Positions 1-4,946 of a stretch of DNA of 5,214 nucleotides are shown here, in pieces (position 1 is the first letter of the stretch; each line of letters opens with the position of its first letter). A program made the translations under genes and the position numbers. The DNA is from Weeksellaceae bacterium. GTDB lineage: Bacteria; Bacteroidota; Bacteroidia; Flavobacteriales; Weeksellaceae. The stretch lies in assembly GCA_028698395.1 (NCBI GenBank), contig JAQVDG010000187.1, positions 1-5,214 on the forward strand, in the 5' to 3' direction. The notes below the pieces were generated by a model. The model did no database searches. It saw only the letters and a list, made by a program, of their open reading frames with translations, and was not told the origin of the DNA.

Positions 1-228
1 GATATTATTATTTACTTGTTCTATGGGAAACGTAATCAATCGCTCTACATCAGGAGCACCCAAAGCAGGAGCTACTGTAATAACTTGTACCTGATTATTT
101 GTGATGTCAGGTACTGCATCAATCGGGAGTTTTTTTACCTCATACGCACCATAAACAATCAATCCGAGGACGAAAAGACCAATGATGAGTTTGTTCTTTA
201 TTGAGAACTCTATTATTTTACTTAGCAT
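1..228 (-). CDS. czcA: CusA/CzcA-family heavy-metal efflux RND pump, N-terminal 76 residues (cut by left window edge)
   Basis: This is the inner-membrane RND pump of a tripartite CusCBA/CzcCBA-type system, which uses the proton gradient to export metal ions from periplasm or cytoplasm. I read it from the minus strand: it starts MLSKIIEFSIKNK, followed by the first transmembrane helix (about residues 13-28). Next comes the family hallmark LPIDAVPDITNNQVQV (about 35-50) and then VERLITFPIEQ (about 61-71), as in CusA/CzcA. The ATG at 226-228 lies just before the cytoplasmic tip of TM1, as expected. The frame is open to base 1; full-length members exceed 1000 residues, so over 90% lies outside the window. 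It is the last visible gene of the tetR operon, 113 bp after the preceding gene. Family is certain; the metal (Cu/Ag or Co/Zn/Cd) cannot be told from this fragment, so the symbol is a family label. Confidence 0.93.
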   Translation of the reverse strand, partial: MLSKIIEFSIKNKLIIGLFVLGLIVYGAYEVKKLPIDAVPDITNNQVQVITVAPALGAPDVERLITFPIEQVNNNI

Positions 229-257
229 TTCTTATTATTTCTTAGTTGGTATTAATG

Positions 258-330
258 TGCAATTAGCAATATGCAATTAGCAATATGCAATCCTTTCAGC
301 CAATTGCTAATTGCTCATTGCCTATTGCAA
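258..330. repeat. 14-bp tandem repeat (about 2.4 copies) with an inverted copy, between two operon genes
   Basis: The unit TGCAATTAGCAATA occurs at 258-271 and 272-285, followed by a partial TGCAAT at 286-291. About 12 bp further on, ATTGCTAATTGC at 303-314 is the exact reverse complement of GCAATTAGCAAT, present at both 259-270 and 273-284. Degenerate ATTGC copies continue to about 329. An RNA from either strand can form a 12-bp hairpin using either repeat copy. No T-run follows on the minus strand, so it does not look like a simple terminator. It sits in the 113-bp gap before the pump gene and could set pump expression or protect the mRNA, but that is a guess. Confidence 0.75.
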
Positions 331-341
331 ACTATGGAATA

Positions 342-722
342 CTAAGAAGCTTGTGGCGGTTGCCAAATGCTGTCGAGGTAAGCGTTAGAATAATTTTGTT
401 GTTGAAGTATAGGTATCTTCAATTCTTTTACAGCAATGTTTTTTGAAATCTCAATAAATAAAGGCTGAAAATATATCACTACAGAATGTACACTTACTGT
501 CTTAAACGGAAGTTTGTCGTGGTCGTGATGATTGTCATTATGGTGGTGATTGATGTCCTTTCCATAATGTTTTACCAAAAAATCTACAATCGAATTGTCG
601 TTATCTTCTTGGGTATGTTCTATATAGTGGTGAATAAGTAAAGGCAATTTCAATACTTCTCCGAATGCTGTGTTGGCACTCAGAAAAGAAAAGAGAAAGA
701 ATATGGCAATTACCTTTTTCAT
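342..722 (-). CDS. His-rich exported protein of metal-efflux operon (hypothetical, IWQPP C-terminus)
   Basis: This 126-residue protein has a clear Sec signal peptide: MKK, a hydrophobic core at about residues 4-16, and probable cleavage near residues 17-21 (SANTAFG). The mature part is small and probably periplasmic. It has HHYIEH at 31-36, a dense histidine/aspartate stretch at 59-69 (HHHNDNHHDHD) followed by KLPF, and a conserved-looking tail ending SIWQPPQAS. The His/Asp cluster is the kind of flexible loop that binds Zn, Cu or Ni. From memory, similar short proteins with an N-terminal KLPLL, a central His-rich LPF segment and a terminal IWQPP occur beside RND metal pumps in Bacteroidota; I know no assigned function. 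It lies 81 bp after the lipoprotein gene and 113 bp before the pump gene on the same strand. A role as periplasmic metal buffer or chaperone is inferred from composition and context. Confidence 0.85.
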   Translation of the reverse strand: MKKVIAIFFLFSFLSANTAFGEVLKLPLLIHHYIEHTQEDNDNSIVDFLVKHYGKDINHHHNDNHHDHDKLPFKTVSVHSVVIYFQPLFIEISKNIAVKELKIPILQQQNYSNAYLDSIWQPPQAS

Positions 723-803
723 ACTGCAAAATTACTTATTTATAATGGTTATTTTGTGGAATAAAATTTTATTTTTTCATTATAACCTAAATCAGTATTT
801 AGA

Positions 804-1259
804 CTAATTAAAAAATTGATGGTATTCCTGATACGAATGTTGAATTTTGGAAACAATTTCATTTGCTTTTGTTGTATCTGTTTCATTTTCTAATTCTTTC
901 ACTAATTCTAGATGCGGATGAAGCCATTTATGCAATTCATCGTGGCTCTTTCCGTCCATTGTACAGCTTTTTATGAGTTGGCTGTTTTTGTCTTTTAGTT
1001 GTACCGCTAATTCTTTGTAGTCCGTTTTGTTAGCTTGAATATACTCATTTACTAATTCTTCTCCTTTTAATACAAAAGGTTTCATTTCTTCGTTTACAAG
1101 CCATTTCTCACCATTGTTGAGTTCAATAGCTTCTGAATTTTCATCGTGATGATGTTCTGTGTGGCTTTCAGTTTCCTGATGCATTGTTGATTTTTCAGTA
1201 GCATTATTACAACTCCACAACAACATAATGGCCATTCCGAATACAATTACTTTTTTCAT
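804..1259 (-). CDS. His-rich lipoprotein of metal-efflux operon (hypothetical)
   Basis: This 151-residue protein has a lipoprotein signal peptide: MKKVIVFGMAIMLLWSC, with the lipobox cysteine at residue 17. It should therefore be lipid-anchored, facing the periplasm or cell surface. A low-complexity linker carries HTEHHHDE (33-40). The rest is mostly charged and helical. Its most striking segment is CTMDGKSHDELHKWLHPH (99-116), where one Cys, one Met and four His could line one side of a helix and bind a soft or borderline metal. From memory, a CTM-x-G-x-x-H-x-x-LH motif recurs in unnamed Bacteroidota proteins next to CusA/CzcA pumps. The gene starts 15 bp after the tetR stop, so the two are almost surely co-transcribed. 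A role in capturing metal for the pump, or in sensing it, is inference. Confidence 0.88.
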   Translation of the reverse strand: MKKVIVFGMAIMLLWSCNNATEKSTMHQETESHTEHHHDENSEAIELNNGEKWLVNEEMKPFVLKGEELVNEYIQANKTDYKELAVQLKDKNSQLIKSCTMDGKSHDELHKWLHPHLELVKELENETDTTKANEIVSKIQHSYQEYHQFFN

Positions 1260-1274
1260 TTCAATTTATTTAAT

Positions 1275-1865
1275 CTATTTTTTTTCAATCATTTTTAAAA
1301 TTCCGTCTAAAACAGTTTTTCCGTCTTTTATTAAGTCAGATTTATGCCCCGATAATTTCCATTTTAAAACCGTCATCCTCATTCCTCCTATAAGTATTGT
1401 TGTAAGCGTAGATGCTCCCATCAATTTGTTATATTGTCCACTTTCTTGCCCTTGCTTGATGTTGTTTTTTACGTAGTTCTGCATCATATCCATTATTTCA
1501 GAAACTTTATTACTTAGATTTTCTTCATAATGAAAAATACTCTCGGCAAAAATAACACTGACAATTGCAGGTTTATTAACGAAAGATTGTAATTGAGAGT
1601 TGAAAATAGCTCTTAATTTATCTGCTTCACTTGTTGAAGTCTTAAATGGGATAGATTGAATACGGTTTTCCATTTCTGTTTTGAAATACTCCAATAAACT
1701 CCAAAGAATTTGATTTTTACTTTTGAAATGGCGGTATAATGCAGGTTCTGAAAGTCCAATATCTTCAGCAAGTGTCTTTATAGTCAAATTCTGAATACCG
1801 AATTTTGAAATTCTGTTGGTTGCCGCTTCCATTATCTCTATTTGTCTGTCTGTAAATTCTTGCAT
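1275..1865 (-). CDS. TetR/AcrR-family transcriptional repressor of the metal-efflux operon
   Basis: This is a TetR-family one-component regulator: an N-terminal helix-turn-helix domain and a C-terminal ligand-binding and dimerisation domain. From the ATG at 1863-1865 it has 196 residues, typical for the family. The DNA-binding part is clear: IMEAATNRISKFGIQNLTIK (about 11-30), then TLAEDIGLSEPALYRHFKSK (31-50), which holds the recognition helix with the standard LYRHF. The effector domain (about 60-196) is helical and does not name its ligand. An in-frame TTG six bases upstream (1869-1871) would add two residues, but the ATG is the better start. It is first in the operon and has its own promoter with an overlapping dyad, so autorepression that also controls the downstream metal genes is likely. 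Most Bacteroidota pump operons of this kind use other regulator families or none nearby, so a metal-responsive TetR is slightly unusual; the inducer may not be the metal itself. Confidence 0.93.
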   Translation of the reverse strand: MQEFTDRQIEIMEAATNRISKFGIQNLTIKTLAEDIGLSEPALYRHFKSKNQILWSLLEYFKTEMENRIQSIPFKTSTSEADKLRAIFNSQLQSFVNKPAIVSVIFAESIFHYEENLSNKVSEIMDMMQNYVKNNIKQGQESGQYNKLMGASTLTTILIGGMRMTVLKWKLSGHKSDLIKDGKTVLDGILKMIEKK

Positions 1866-1880
1866 ATTCAAATTAAATCA

Positions 1881-1893
1881 AACTATGTTAGTT
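1881..1893. promoter_or_regulatory. Candidate TetR operator (dyad at the transcription start region)
   Basis: AACTATGTTAGTT is an inverted repeat with 5-bp arms (AACTA/TAGTT) around 3 bp. It lies between the predicted start of transcription and the tetR ATG, with an overlapping GTTAGTTAGT run to 1896. A dyad just downstream of a promoter is where a self-controlling TetR repressor usually binds. The arms are short and alternative alignments exist, so the exact operator is uncertain. Confidence 0.45.
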
Positions 1894-1905
1894 AGTATTC
1901 ACTCG

Positions 1906-1935
1906 CAAAAGTAAATAAACTTTTTCATTCTGCAA
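1906..1935 (-). promoter_or_regulatory. Bacteroidota-type promoter of the tetR/metal operon
   Basis: On the minus strand TACTTTTG (1913-1906) matches the Bacteroidota -7 consensus TAnnTTTG. A TTG (1935-1933) lies 19 bp upstream, matching the -33 element and its spacing. Transcription would start near 1900, giving a leader of about 35 nt before the ATG at 1865. It is the best promoter match I found in the window. Confidence 0.7.
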
Positions 1936-1983
1936 GAATTATTTTTAAAAAAAGTTGAAATCGGTTTGTTTGTGAGTTGGAAA

Positions 1984-2044
1984 ATTGGCTCTTTTGGTTT
2001 TTAGAATTGGCTTTGAGCTGTGGCAAAAAACCAAATGTGCCAAT
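1984..2044 (-). terminator. 19-bp inverted repeat, possible terminator or insulator upstream of tetR
   Basis: The arm at 1984-2002 (ATTGGC, 3 bp, then TTTGGTTTTT) pairs with 2026-2044, 17 of 19 positions matching. The loop is 23 nt. On the minus strand the hairpin is followed by TTTTCC, so it could stop transcription coming from the cassette genes before it reaches the tetR promoter. The loop holds another ATTGGC, and the 13-mer TAGAATTGGCTTT (2002-2014) recurs exactly at 3597-3609 inside junction 2. It may therefore be a relic of a similar element. The structure is clear; its function is inferred. Confidence 0.55.
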
Positions 2045-2170
2045 GTGTGTAGGTAAAATTATTTTTCCGTGCGTGGGCAAAAATTTTAAAACCTTTTGTA
2101 TTGGTATGGTGTCAGGCTAAAGCAAAATTATTTGTCGTGAATGTTGAATTGGTACGGTTGTTCTACGCTT
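2045..2170. other. Gene-free spacer with short degenerate direct repeats
   Basis: I see no gene here on either strand. Two motif pairs recur in the same order: AAAATTATTT at 2055-2064 and 2124-2133, then TTGGTATGG at 2101-2109 and TTGGTACGG at 2149-2157. The distances between motifs differ, so this is not a clean tandem repeat. It could be decayed DNA of an older unit at the array edge. Confidence 0.4.
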
Positions 2171-2305
2171 GCCTGTAACGGGTTGCTGCTTGCCGAAGGC
2201 GGCACTTTCACCACCTAATTTTGCTCGAAGCAGATACGCTAATTTAATCAAAATTCTTCAATCGAAGACGTTTACTGCCGCTTTTGGCAAACAGCTTGTT
2301 GTGCG
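2171..2305 (+). repeat. Junction palindrome 1 (attC-like) between the metal operon side and cassette 1
   Basis: The left arm reads CCTGTAAC tag (2172-2179), GGGTT spacer, GCTGcTTGCC (2185-2194), GAAG (2195-2198), GCGGCA (2199-2204). The right arm reads TGCCGC (2276-2281), TTTT (2282-2285), GGCAAaCAGC (2286-2295), TT spacer, then the GTTGTGCG tag (from 2298). The stems pair with one mismatch (C2189 against A2291). GAAG faces TTTT, which can pair by two A-T and two G-T wobbles on the top strand. The loop of about 71 nt contains a small hairpin (TGCT, CGA, AGCA). The order of parts is the same as in the other two junctions although the stem sequences differ. The architecture resembles integron attC sites (R'', spacer, L'', variable loop, L', spacer, R'), but the R boxes do not fit the classical consensus. 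Confidence 0.7.
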
Positions 2306-2313
2306 TTCGTATA

Positions 2314-3453
2314 TTATTCTTTGAGCTCTTTTCTTAGTTCGTTATTTATCTTTTTTAAAGGTTTTCTAAACGCTGGTTCAATTTTCAGCATACTATCAAT
2401 CATATAGTTTGACATCTTTTCCCAATCGTCTTTTTCGTACAGATTTACATTTTTAAGTTCTTGTTTTATCCGACTTGCTTTTTTGTCGTCTAATCTTTGC
2501 CATTCAAGTTTTCCTGTTTCCTTTTCAATAATTTCTCTTTGTTCAAAAAGCTTGTCAAAGATGAATTTGTTTTCGTCTGCCACACTTCTTGACATATATA
2601 CTTCTGTACGAGCATAATTCTTTGAGATTACAAAATTAAACCCAACTCCGCTTACCCCTGAACCTGCTGAAACCCAATTATCCTTAGATGGACTTATGTT
2701 ACTGTATAAATTGCTTTTTAAATTGCTTTTTAAATTGAATTTTTGAAGGTGTTGCTTCCAAAAATCAAGACGGATTCGATGACGCTCTTTTAACTCGTCT
2801 TGTGTGCTTTGTTCTTCTTGGGCTTTTTCCGCCATTCTAATTGTAAACTCTTCTGCTTCTTTTACTGGAATTATTTGTTTGATATCAAGAAATATTTCTT
2901 CACCAAATGAGTAGGGCGTTGACTTAAAACATTGTATTTTTAAATTGTATTTTGTTAGAAGCCACATCACGGTCGAAGTAACTTCTTTTCTAAAGTCTCC
3001 CGAAACAAGAATAATTCTTTGATTTTGGTTAAGCTGAATTTCGCCAAAATCTTCCGCATCTAAAAACTCTGCAATATTTTCTTCACTTGTGGTTTCTGAG
3101 CCTGTTTTTGTCAAGTAGGCTTGATAAATATCTTTTATTTGTTGTTTAGAAAGACTCGAACAATAGGAAGCGTATTTTAAAACTTGCCAAGTAACATTTC
3201 TTCCGCTGTCATCCAATTTGTTTTCGATTATTACCAAGTTTCCTTGTTTATCAATCGCAAGTAAGTCAAGTCGTTCTCTTGTATCGTCAAAGCCGTCAAA
3301 TTCTTTTTGAATGAATAGCAACTCTTCTCCAAAAACTTCAGGATTGTGTTCAAGCCATTCTTGTAAATGTTCTCGTTCTTTAAATCCCAATTCCGAAAAG
3401 GTACAGGCCTTTATTTGAGTTATTCTGTTTTTGATTTTATTTATTACAAACAT
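2314..3453 (-). CDS. PD-(D/E)XK nuclease-like N-terminus fused to DUF4268 domain
   Basis: This 379-residue protein is probably cytosolic. Its N-terminal half carries the core of a PD-(D/E)XK nuclease of the kind found in endonuclease NucS-like and DUF91-type proteins: RLDLLAID with D63, a beta strand, then VIIENK with E77 and K79, and Q90 followed by LKYASYC. These are the expected catalytic Asp, Glu-x-Lys and supporting Gln. A helical charged linker (about 195-225) leads into RLDFWKQHLQKF (228-239), the usual start of DUF4268, which runs to the end through SPSKDNWVSAGSGVSG (255-270). The length fits this two-domain family. Biological substrates are not established; such proteins occur as single genes in accessory regions, so DNA degradation in phage defence is plausible but inferred. 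It is the only gene of cassette unit 1. I see no strong TAnnTTTG promoter in its 28-bp leader, so it may be transcribed from the neighbour or from within junction 2. Confidence 0.92.
   Translation of the reverse strand: MFVINKIKNRITQIKACTFSELGFKEREHLQEWLEHNPEVFGEELLFIQKEFDGFDDTRERLDLLAIDKQGNLVIIENKLDDSGRNVTWQVLKYASYCSSLSKQQIKDIYQAYLTKTGSETTSEENIAEFLDAEDFGEIQLNQNQRIILVSGDFRKEVTSTVMWLLTKYNLKIQCFKSTPYSFGEEIFLDIKQIIPVKEAEEFTIRMAEKAQEEQSTQDELKERHRIRLDFWKQHLQKFNLKSNLKSNLYSNISPSKDNWVSAGSGVSGVGFNFVISKNYARTEVYMSRSVADENKFIFDKLFEQREIIEKETGKLEWQRLDDKKASRIKQELKNVNLYEKDDWEKMSNYMIDSMLKIEPAFRKPLKKINNELRKELKE
2704..2736 (-). repeat. In-frame 12-bp tandem repeat in the DUF4268 domain
   Basis: On the minus strand AATTTAAAAAGC occurs twice head to tail (2736-2725 and 2724-2713), followed by a diverged third copy. 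It encodes NLKS-NLKS-NLYS (residues 240-251). The unit is a multiple of three, so copy-number change would alter loop length without breaking the frame. It lies just before the conserved SPSKDNW segment, where relatives, as I remember them, have a single NLFS/NLYS. Confidence 0.75.
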
Positions 3454-3481
3454 TTGTTCTTTTAGGTTTCTCTGTTATATG

Positions 3482-3680
3482 ACGCACAACGGTTCGGGGC
3501 TTTGCGAAGTGGCGGAAAATCGAAGCCGAAAGTTTCGATTTAGACGACACGTAGCAAAAGCCAATTTCTATTTGCTAAATTAAGAAAAAAAGCCAATAGA
3601 ATTGGCTTTTTGCGGATTATAAAACGAAAACTTTCAACTTAGACTTAACCCCGCCATTTTGCAAAACCCTTGTTAGTGGC
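3482..3680 (+). repeat. Junction palindrome 2 (attC-like) between cassettes 1 and 2
   Basis: Left arm: ACGCACAAC tag (3482-3490), GGTTC spacer, GGGgcTTTGC (3496-3505), GAAG (3506-3509), TGGCGG (3510-3515). Right arm: CCGCCA (3651-3656), TTTT (3657-3660), GCAAAaCCC (3661-3669), TT spacer, GTTAGTGGC tag (3672-3680). Stem 1 has an extra base on the left arm (GC against A), like the extrahelical bases of attC sites. The 135-nt loop is itself structured. AAATCGAA (3517-3524) pairs with TTCGATTT (3534-3541), GAAAGTTTCGATTT (3528-3541) can alternatively pair with 3621-3635, and a perfect terminator-like hairpin sits at 3587-3611. The outer tags do not pair with each other beyond AAC/GTT; each pairs instead with the far end of its own unit. 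Confidence 0.72.
3587..3611. terminator. Bidirectional intrinsic terminator inside junction 2
   Basis: AAAAAGCCAAT (3587-3597) and ATTGGCTTTTT (3601-3611) form a perfect 11-bp stem with a 3-nt AGA loop. It ends in a T-run on both strands. It lies between a gene pair whose transcription runs leftwards and the next gene on the same strand, so it would stop the GIY-YIG pair's transcript before cassette 1. Another GCCAAT at 3560-3565 offers an alternative pairing partner. Confidence 0.75.
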
Positions 3681-3720
3681 TGGGCATATTTTTATCCGTT
3701 TAGTATTTACTGTTTAAAGA

Positions 3721-4002
3721 TTATTCTTTTGGAATTTCTTTACTTTCTAAATATTTTTCCCATTCTTCTGTAAGATTTTTAATAAAAGACATTGCGTGGC
3801 TGTCTTCTCCAAAACCTTTTGTTATTTTAGGTTTAATGAGTTCCATTGTTTCTTTGTCAGGATTAAATACATACTCATTTCCTCTTAATAAATGAATGTT
3901 TACATAACATCCACCATAACCACCAGAAAAAGGTGTTGTGTCAATATTTTTAATATTGCCAAGGTCAAAGGCTTCATCTCCGTATATAAAAATTCTTCCC
4001 AT
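3721..4002 (-). CDS. Small protein coupled to the GIY-YIG gene (hypothetical, 93 aa)
   Basis: I do not recognise this family. The 93-residue protein has no signal peptide or membrane segment and should be cytosolic. The first half looks beta-rich (MGRIFIYGDEAFDLGNI, then a glycine-rich FSGGYGGCYVNIHLL at about 25-39 and YVFNPD). The second half is helical and acidic (MELIKPKI, then SFIKNLTEEWEKYLESKEI). This beta-then-helix plan recalls small PH-like or adaptor folds, but I cannot assign one. Its ATG follows the stop codon of the upstream GIY-YIG gene by only 2 bp (TAACTATG), so translation is probably coupled and the two are likely made in similar amounts. Being packed in the same tagged unit suggests a partner such as an immunity, inhibitor or accessory protein; that is inference. 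Confidence 0.8.
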   Translation of the reverse strand: MGRIFIYGDEAFDLGNIKNIDTTPFSGGYGGCYVNIHLLRGNEYVFNPDKETMELIKPKITKGFGEDSHAMSFIKNLTEEWEKYLESKEIPKE

Positions 4003-4004
4003 AG

Positions 4005-4838
4005 TTAATTTGAGTTTAAACCAAAAGCTCTTGAACCTAATTTGTTTTTGTATTTAGTTTCGATTACAATTGCTTCGTCTTTTGTAATAGTTTTAGGTAA
4101 GGTAGTCAAAATAGACCATTGAAAATTATTTGCGTAATTTTTATCTGATTTTGTTAGTTCTGTCAGTAACTTGTTTCCACCATTTCCATTTTTTGCGTAA
4201 TTAGTCCAACGCCCCCAAATTCCGTCACCACCATAAGTTGAGCCGACATATTGTTTCCCCGTTTCTTTATCTAAAATCAAGTAAATTGCATTTGTAGCTG
4301 ATAGAGGAATTTTCCAATCTTTGTATTCGTGTTTTATTATTTCTTGCAATTCACTATAACTTAAAAATATGTCATCATAATTTTTGAATTGCTTGTAGTT
4401 CAAATCTGGACGAAATTTAATTTCAACTACTTCTTTTTCATTTTCATACCATTGATGCCAACTTGTTGTTCCTTTACCCCAATCAATAATAATTCGTTCT
4501 TTTAAATTTTCAAAACCAGAAATTTCCTCTAAATCGTAAAAAAATGCCTCACCTTCTTTGTCTGTTTTTTTTGTAACTCCATTAACTTTGTATATACCTA
4601 TAAAACGTGACAAAGTACTTGCTTCTCCCAAAAATGCTATAACAAAATCGGACTCAGAGAAAACGGCTTTACTTTGTCTTTTAAAGTAGTCGAAAAATTT
4701 GTCTTTATCGGAACAATACCAATCATACAAATCAGGAAAACGTTTATCAGTATGTCTTACAAGTTTTGCTTTTGCTTTATTATCGAAACCTTGGTTTTCC
4801 AATAATTGTTGAATTGTTGTGATTGGTTTTGCTTTCAT
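4005..4838 (-). CDS. GIY-YIG nuclease-family protein with uncharacterised N-terminal domain
   Basis: This 277-residue protein has two parts. The C-terminal domain (about 182-277) is GIY-YIG-like: NAIYLILD (183-190) supplies the first motif with Ala for Gly and Y186, and YVGST (197-201) the second, with ten residues between the two tyrosines as in the family. R210 in GRW and E260 in VIETKYKNKLGSR sit where the catalytic Arg and metal-binding Glu are expected. A GGNKLL segment and an AFGLN ending match a recognisable bacterial subgroup. The N-terminal part (about 1-175), with KAKLVRH, DLYDWY, FKRQSKAVF and SRFIGIYKVNG, also recurs in such fusions as I remember them; its function is not known to me, and the FIGIYKV strand could belong to a PUA/EVE-like fold. 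The enzyme probably cuts DNA, perhaps modified or invading DNA. It leads a two-gene operon in cassette unit 2. Confidence 0.9.
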   Translation of the reverse strand: MKAKPITTIQQLLENQGFDNKAKAKLVRHTDKRFPDLYDWYCSDKDKFFDYFKRQSKAVFSESDFVIAFLGEASTLSRFIGIYKVNGVTKKTDKEGEAFFYDLEEISGFENLKERIIIDWGKGTTSWHQWYENEKEVVEIKFRPDLNYKQFKNYDDIFLSYSELQEIIKHEYKDWKIPLSATNAIYLILDKETGKQYVGSTYGGDGIWGRWTNYAKNGNGGNKLLTELTKSDKNYANNFQWSILTTLPKTITKDEAIVIETKYKNKLGSRAFGLNSN

Positions 4839-4866
4839 AATTGATTTTTTAGGTTAAACTTTATGG

Positions 4867-4900
4867 CAAAACTACCGACTTATAACGTCAGGATATGTCG
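4867..4900 (-). promoter_or_regulatory. Possible promoter and adjoining dyad upstream of the GIY-YIG operon
   Basis: On the minus strand TAGTTTTG (4874-4867) fits the TAnnTTTG element, 28 bp before the ATG. No TTG lies at the right distance upstream. Next to it CGACTTAT (4876-4883) and ATATGTCG (4893-4900) form an inverted repeat with one mismatch and a 9-nt loop, which could be an operator. The -7 match alone is weak evidence. Confidence 0.35.
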
Positions 4901-4946
4901 TTGTGAAAAAATACTTCGATTTTTTAGCGATTTTTGTTTTTGCCTT

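Larger units (their letters stand above)
2298..3490. mobile_element. Cassette unit 1 with 9-bp inverted tags GTTGTGCGT / ACGCACAAC
   Basis: This 1193-bp unit begins with GTTGTGCGT (2298-2306) and ends with the exact reverse complement ACGCACAAC (3482-3490). It holds one gene on the minus strand, with 7 bp between its stop codon and the left tag and 28 bp between its ATG and the right tag. The tag differs from those of the neighbouring units. In integron cassettes the two ends of one cassette match because they pair within its own attC site in the circular form; the same rule seems to hold here. No recombinase is seen, so mobility is inferred. Confidence 0.55.

Noticed and set aside
16..204. 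Plus-strand open frame of 62 codons
   Set aside because: It lies antisense to the clearly conserved CusA/CzcA N-terminus, and its translation resembles no family.
727..734. TAATTTTG on the minus strand as a promoter for the His-rich exported protein
   Set aside because: It fits TAnnTTTG but lies only 4 bp before the ATG and has no TTG at the right distance. Co-transcription from the tetR promoter is simpler.
1228..1476. Plus-strand open frame of 82 codons
   Set aside because: It is antisense to the end of tetR and the lipoprotein start. The hydrophobic look comes from the complementary AT-rich codons.
1866..1871. TTG start giving a 198-residue TetR
   Set aside because: An ATG six bases downstream gives a normal TetR N-terminus, and neither start has a clear ribosome binding site to favour TTG.
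4876..4902. A fourth junction palindrome inside unit 2
   Set aside because: It lacks the GAAG/TTTT element, stem 2 and the spacers, and the outer tags of unit 2 already match each other across it.
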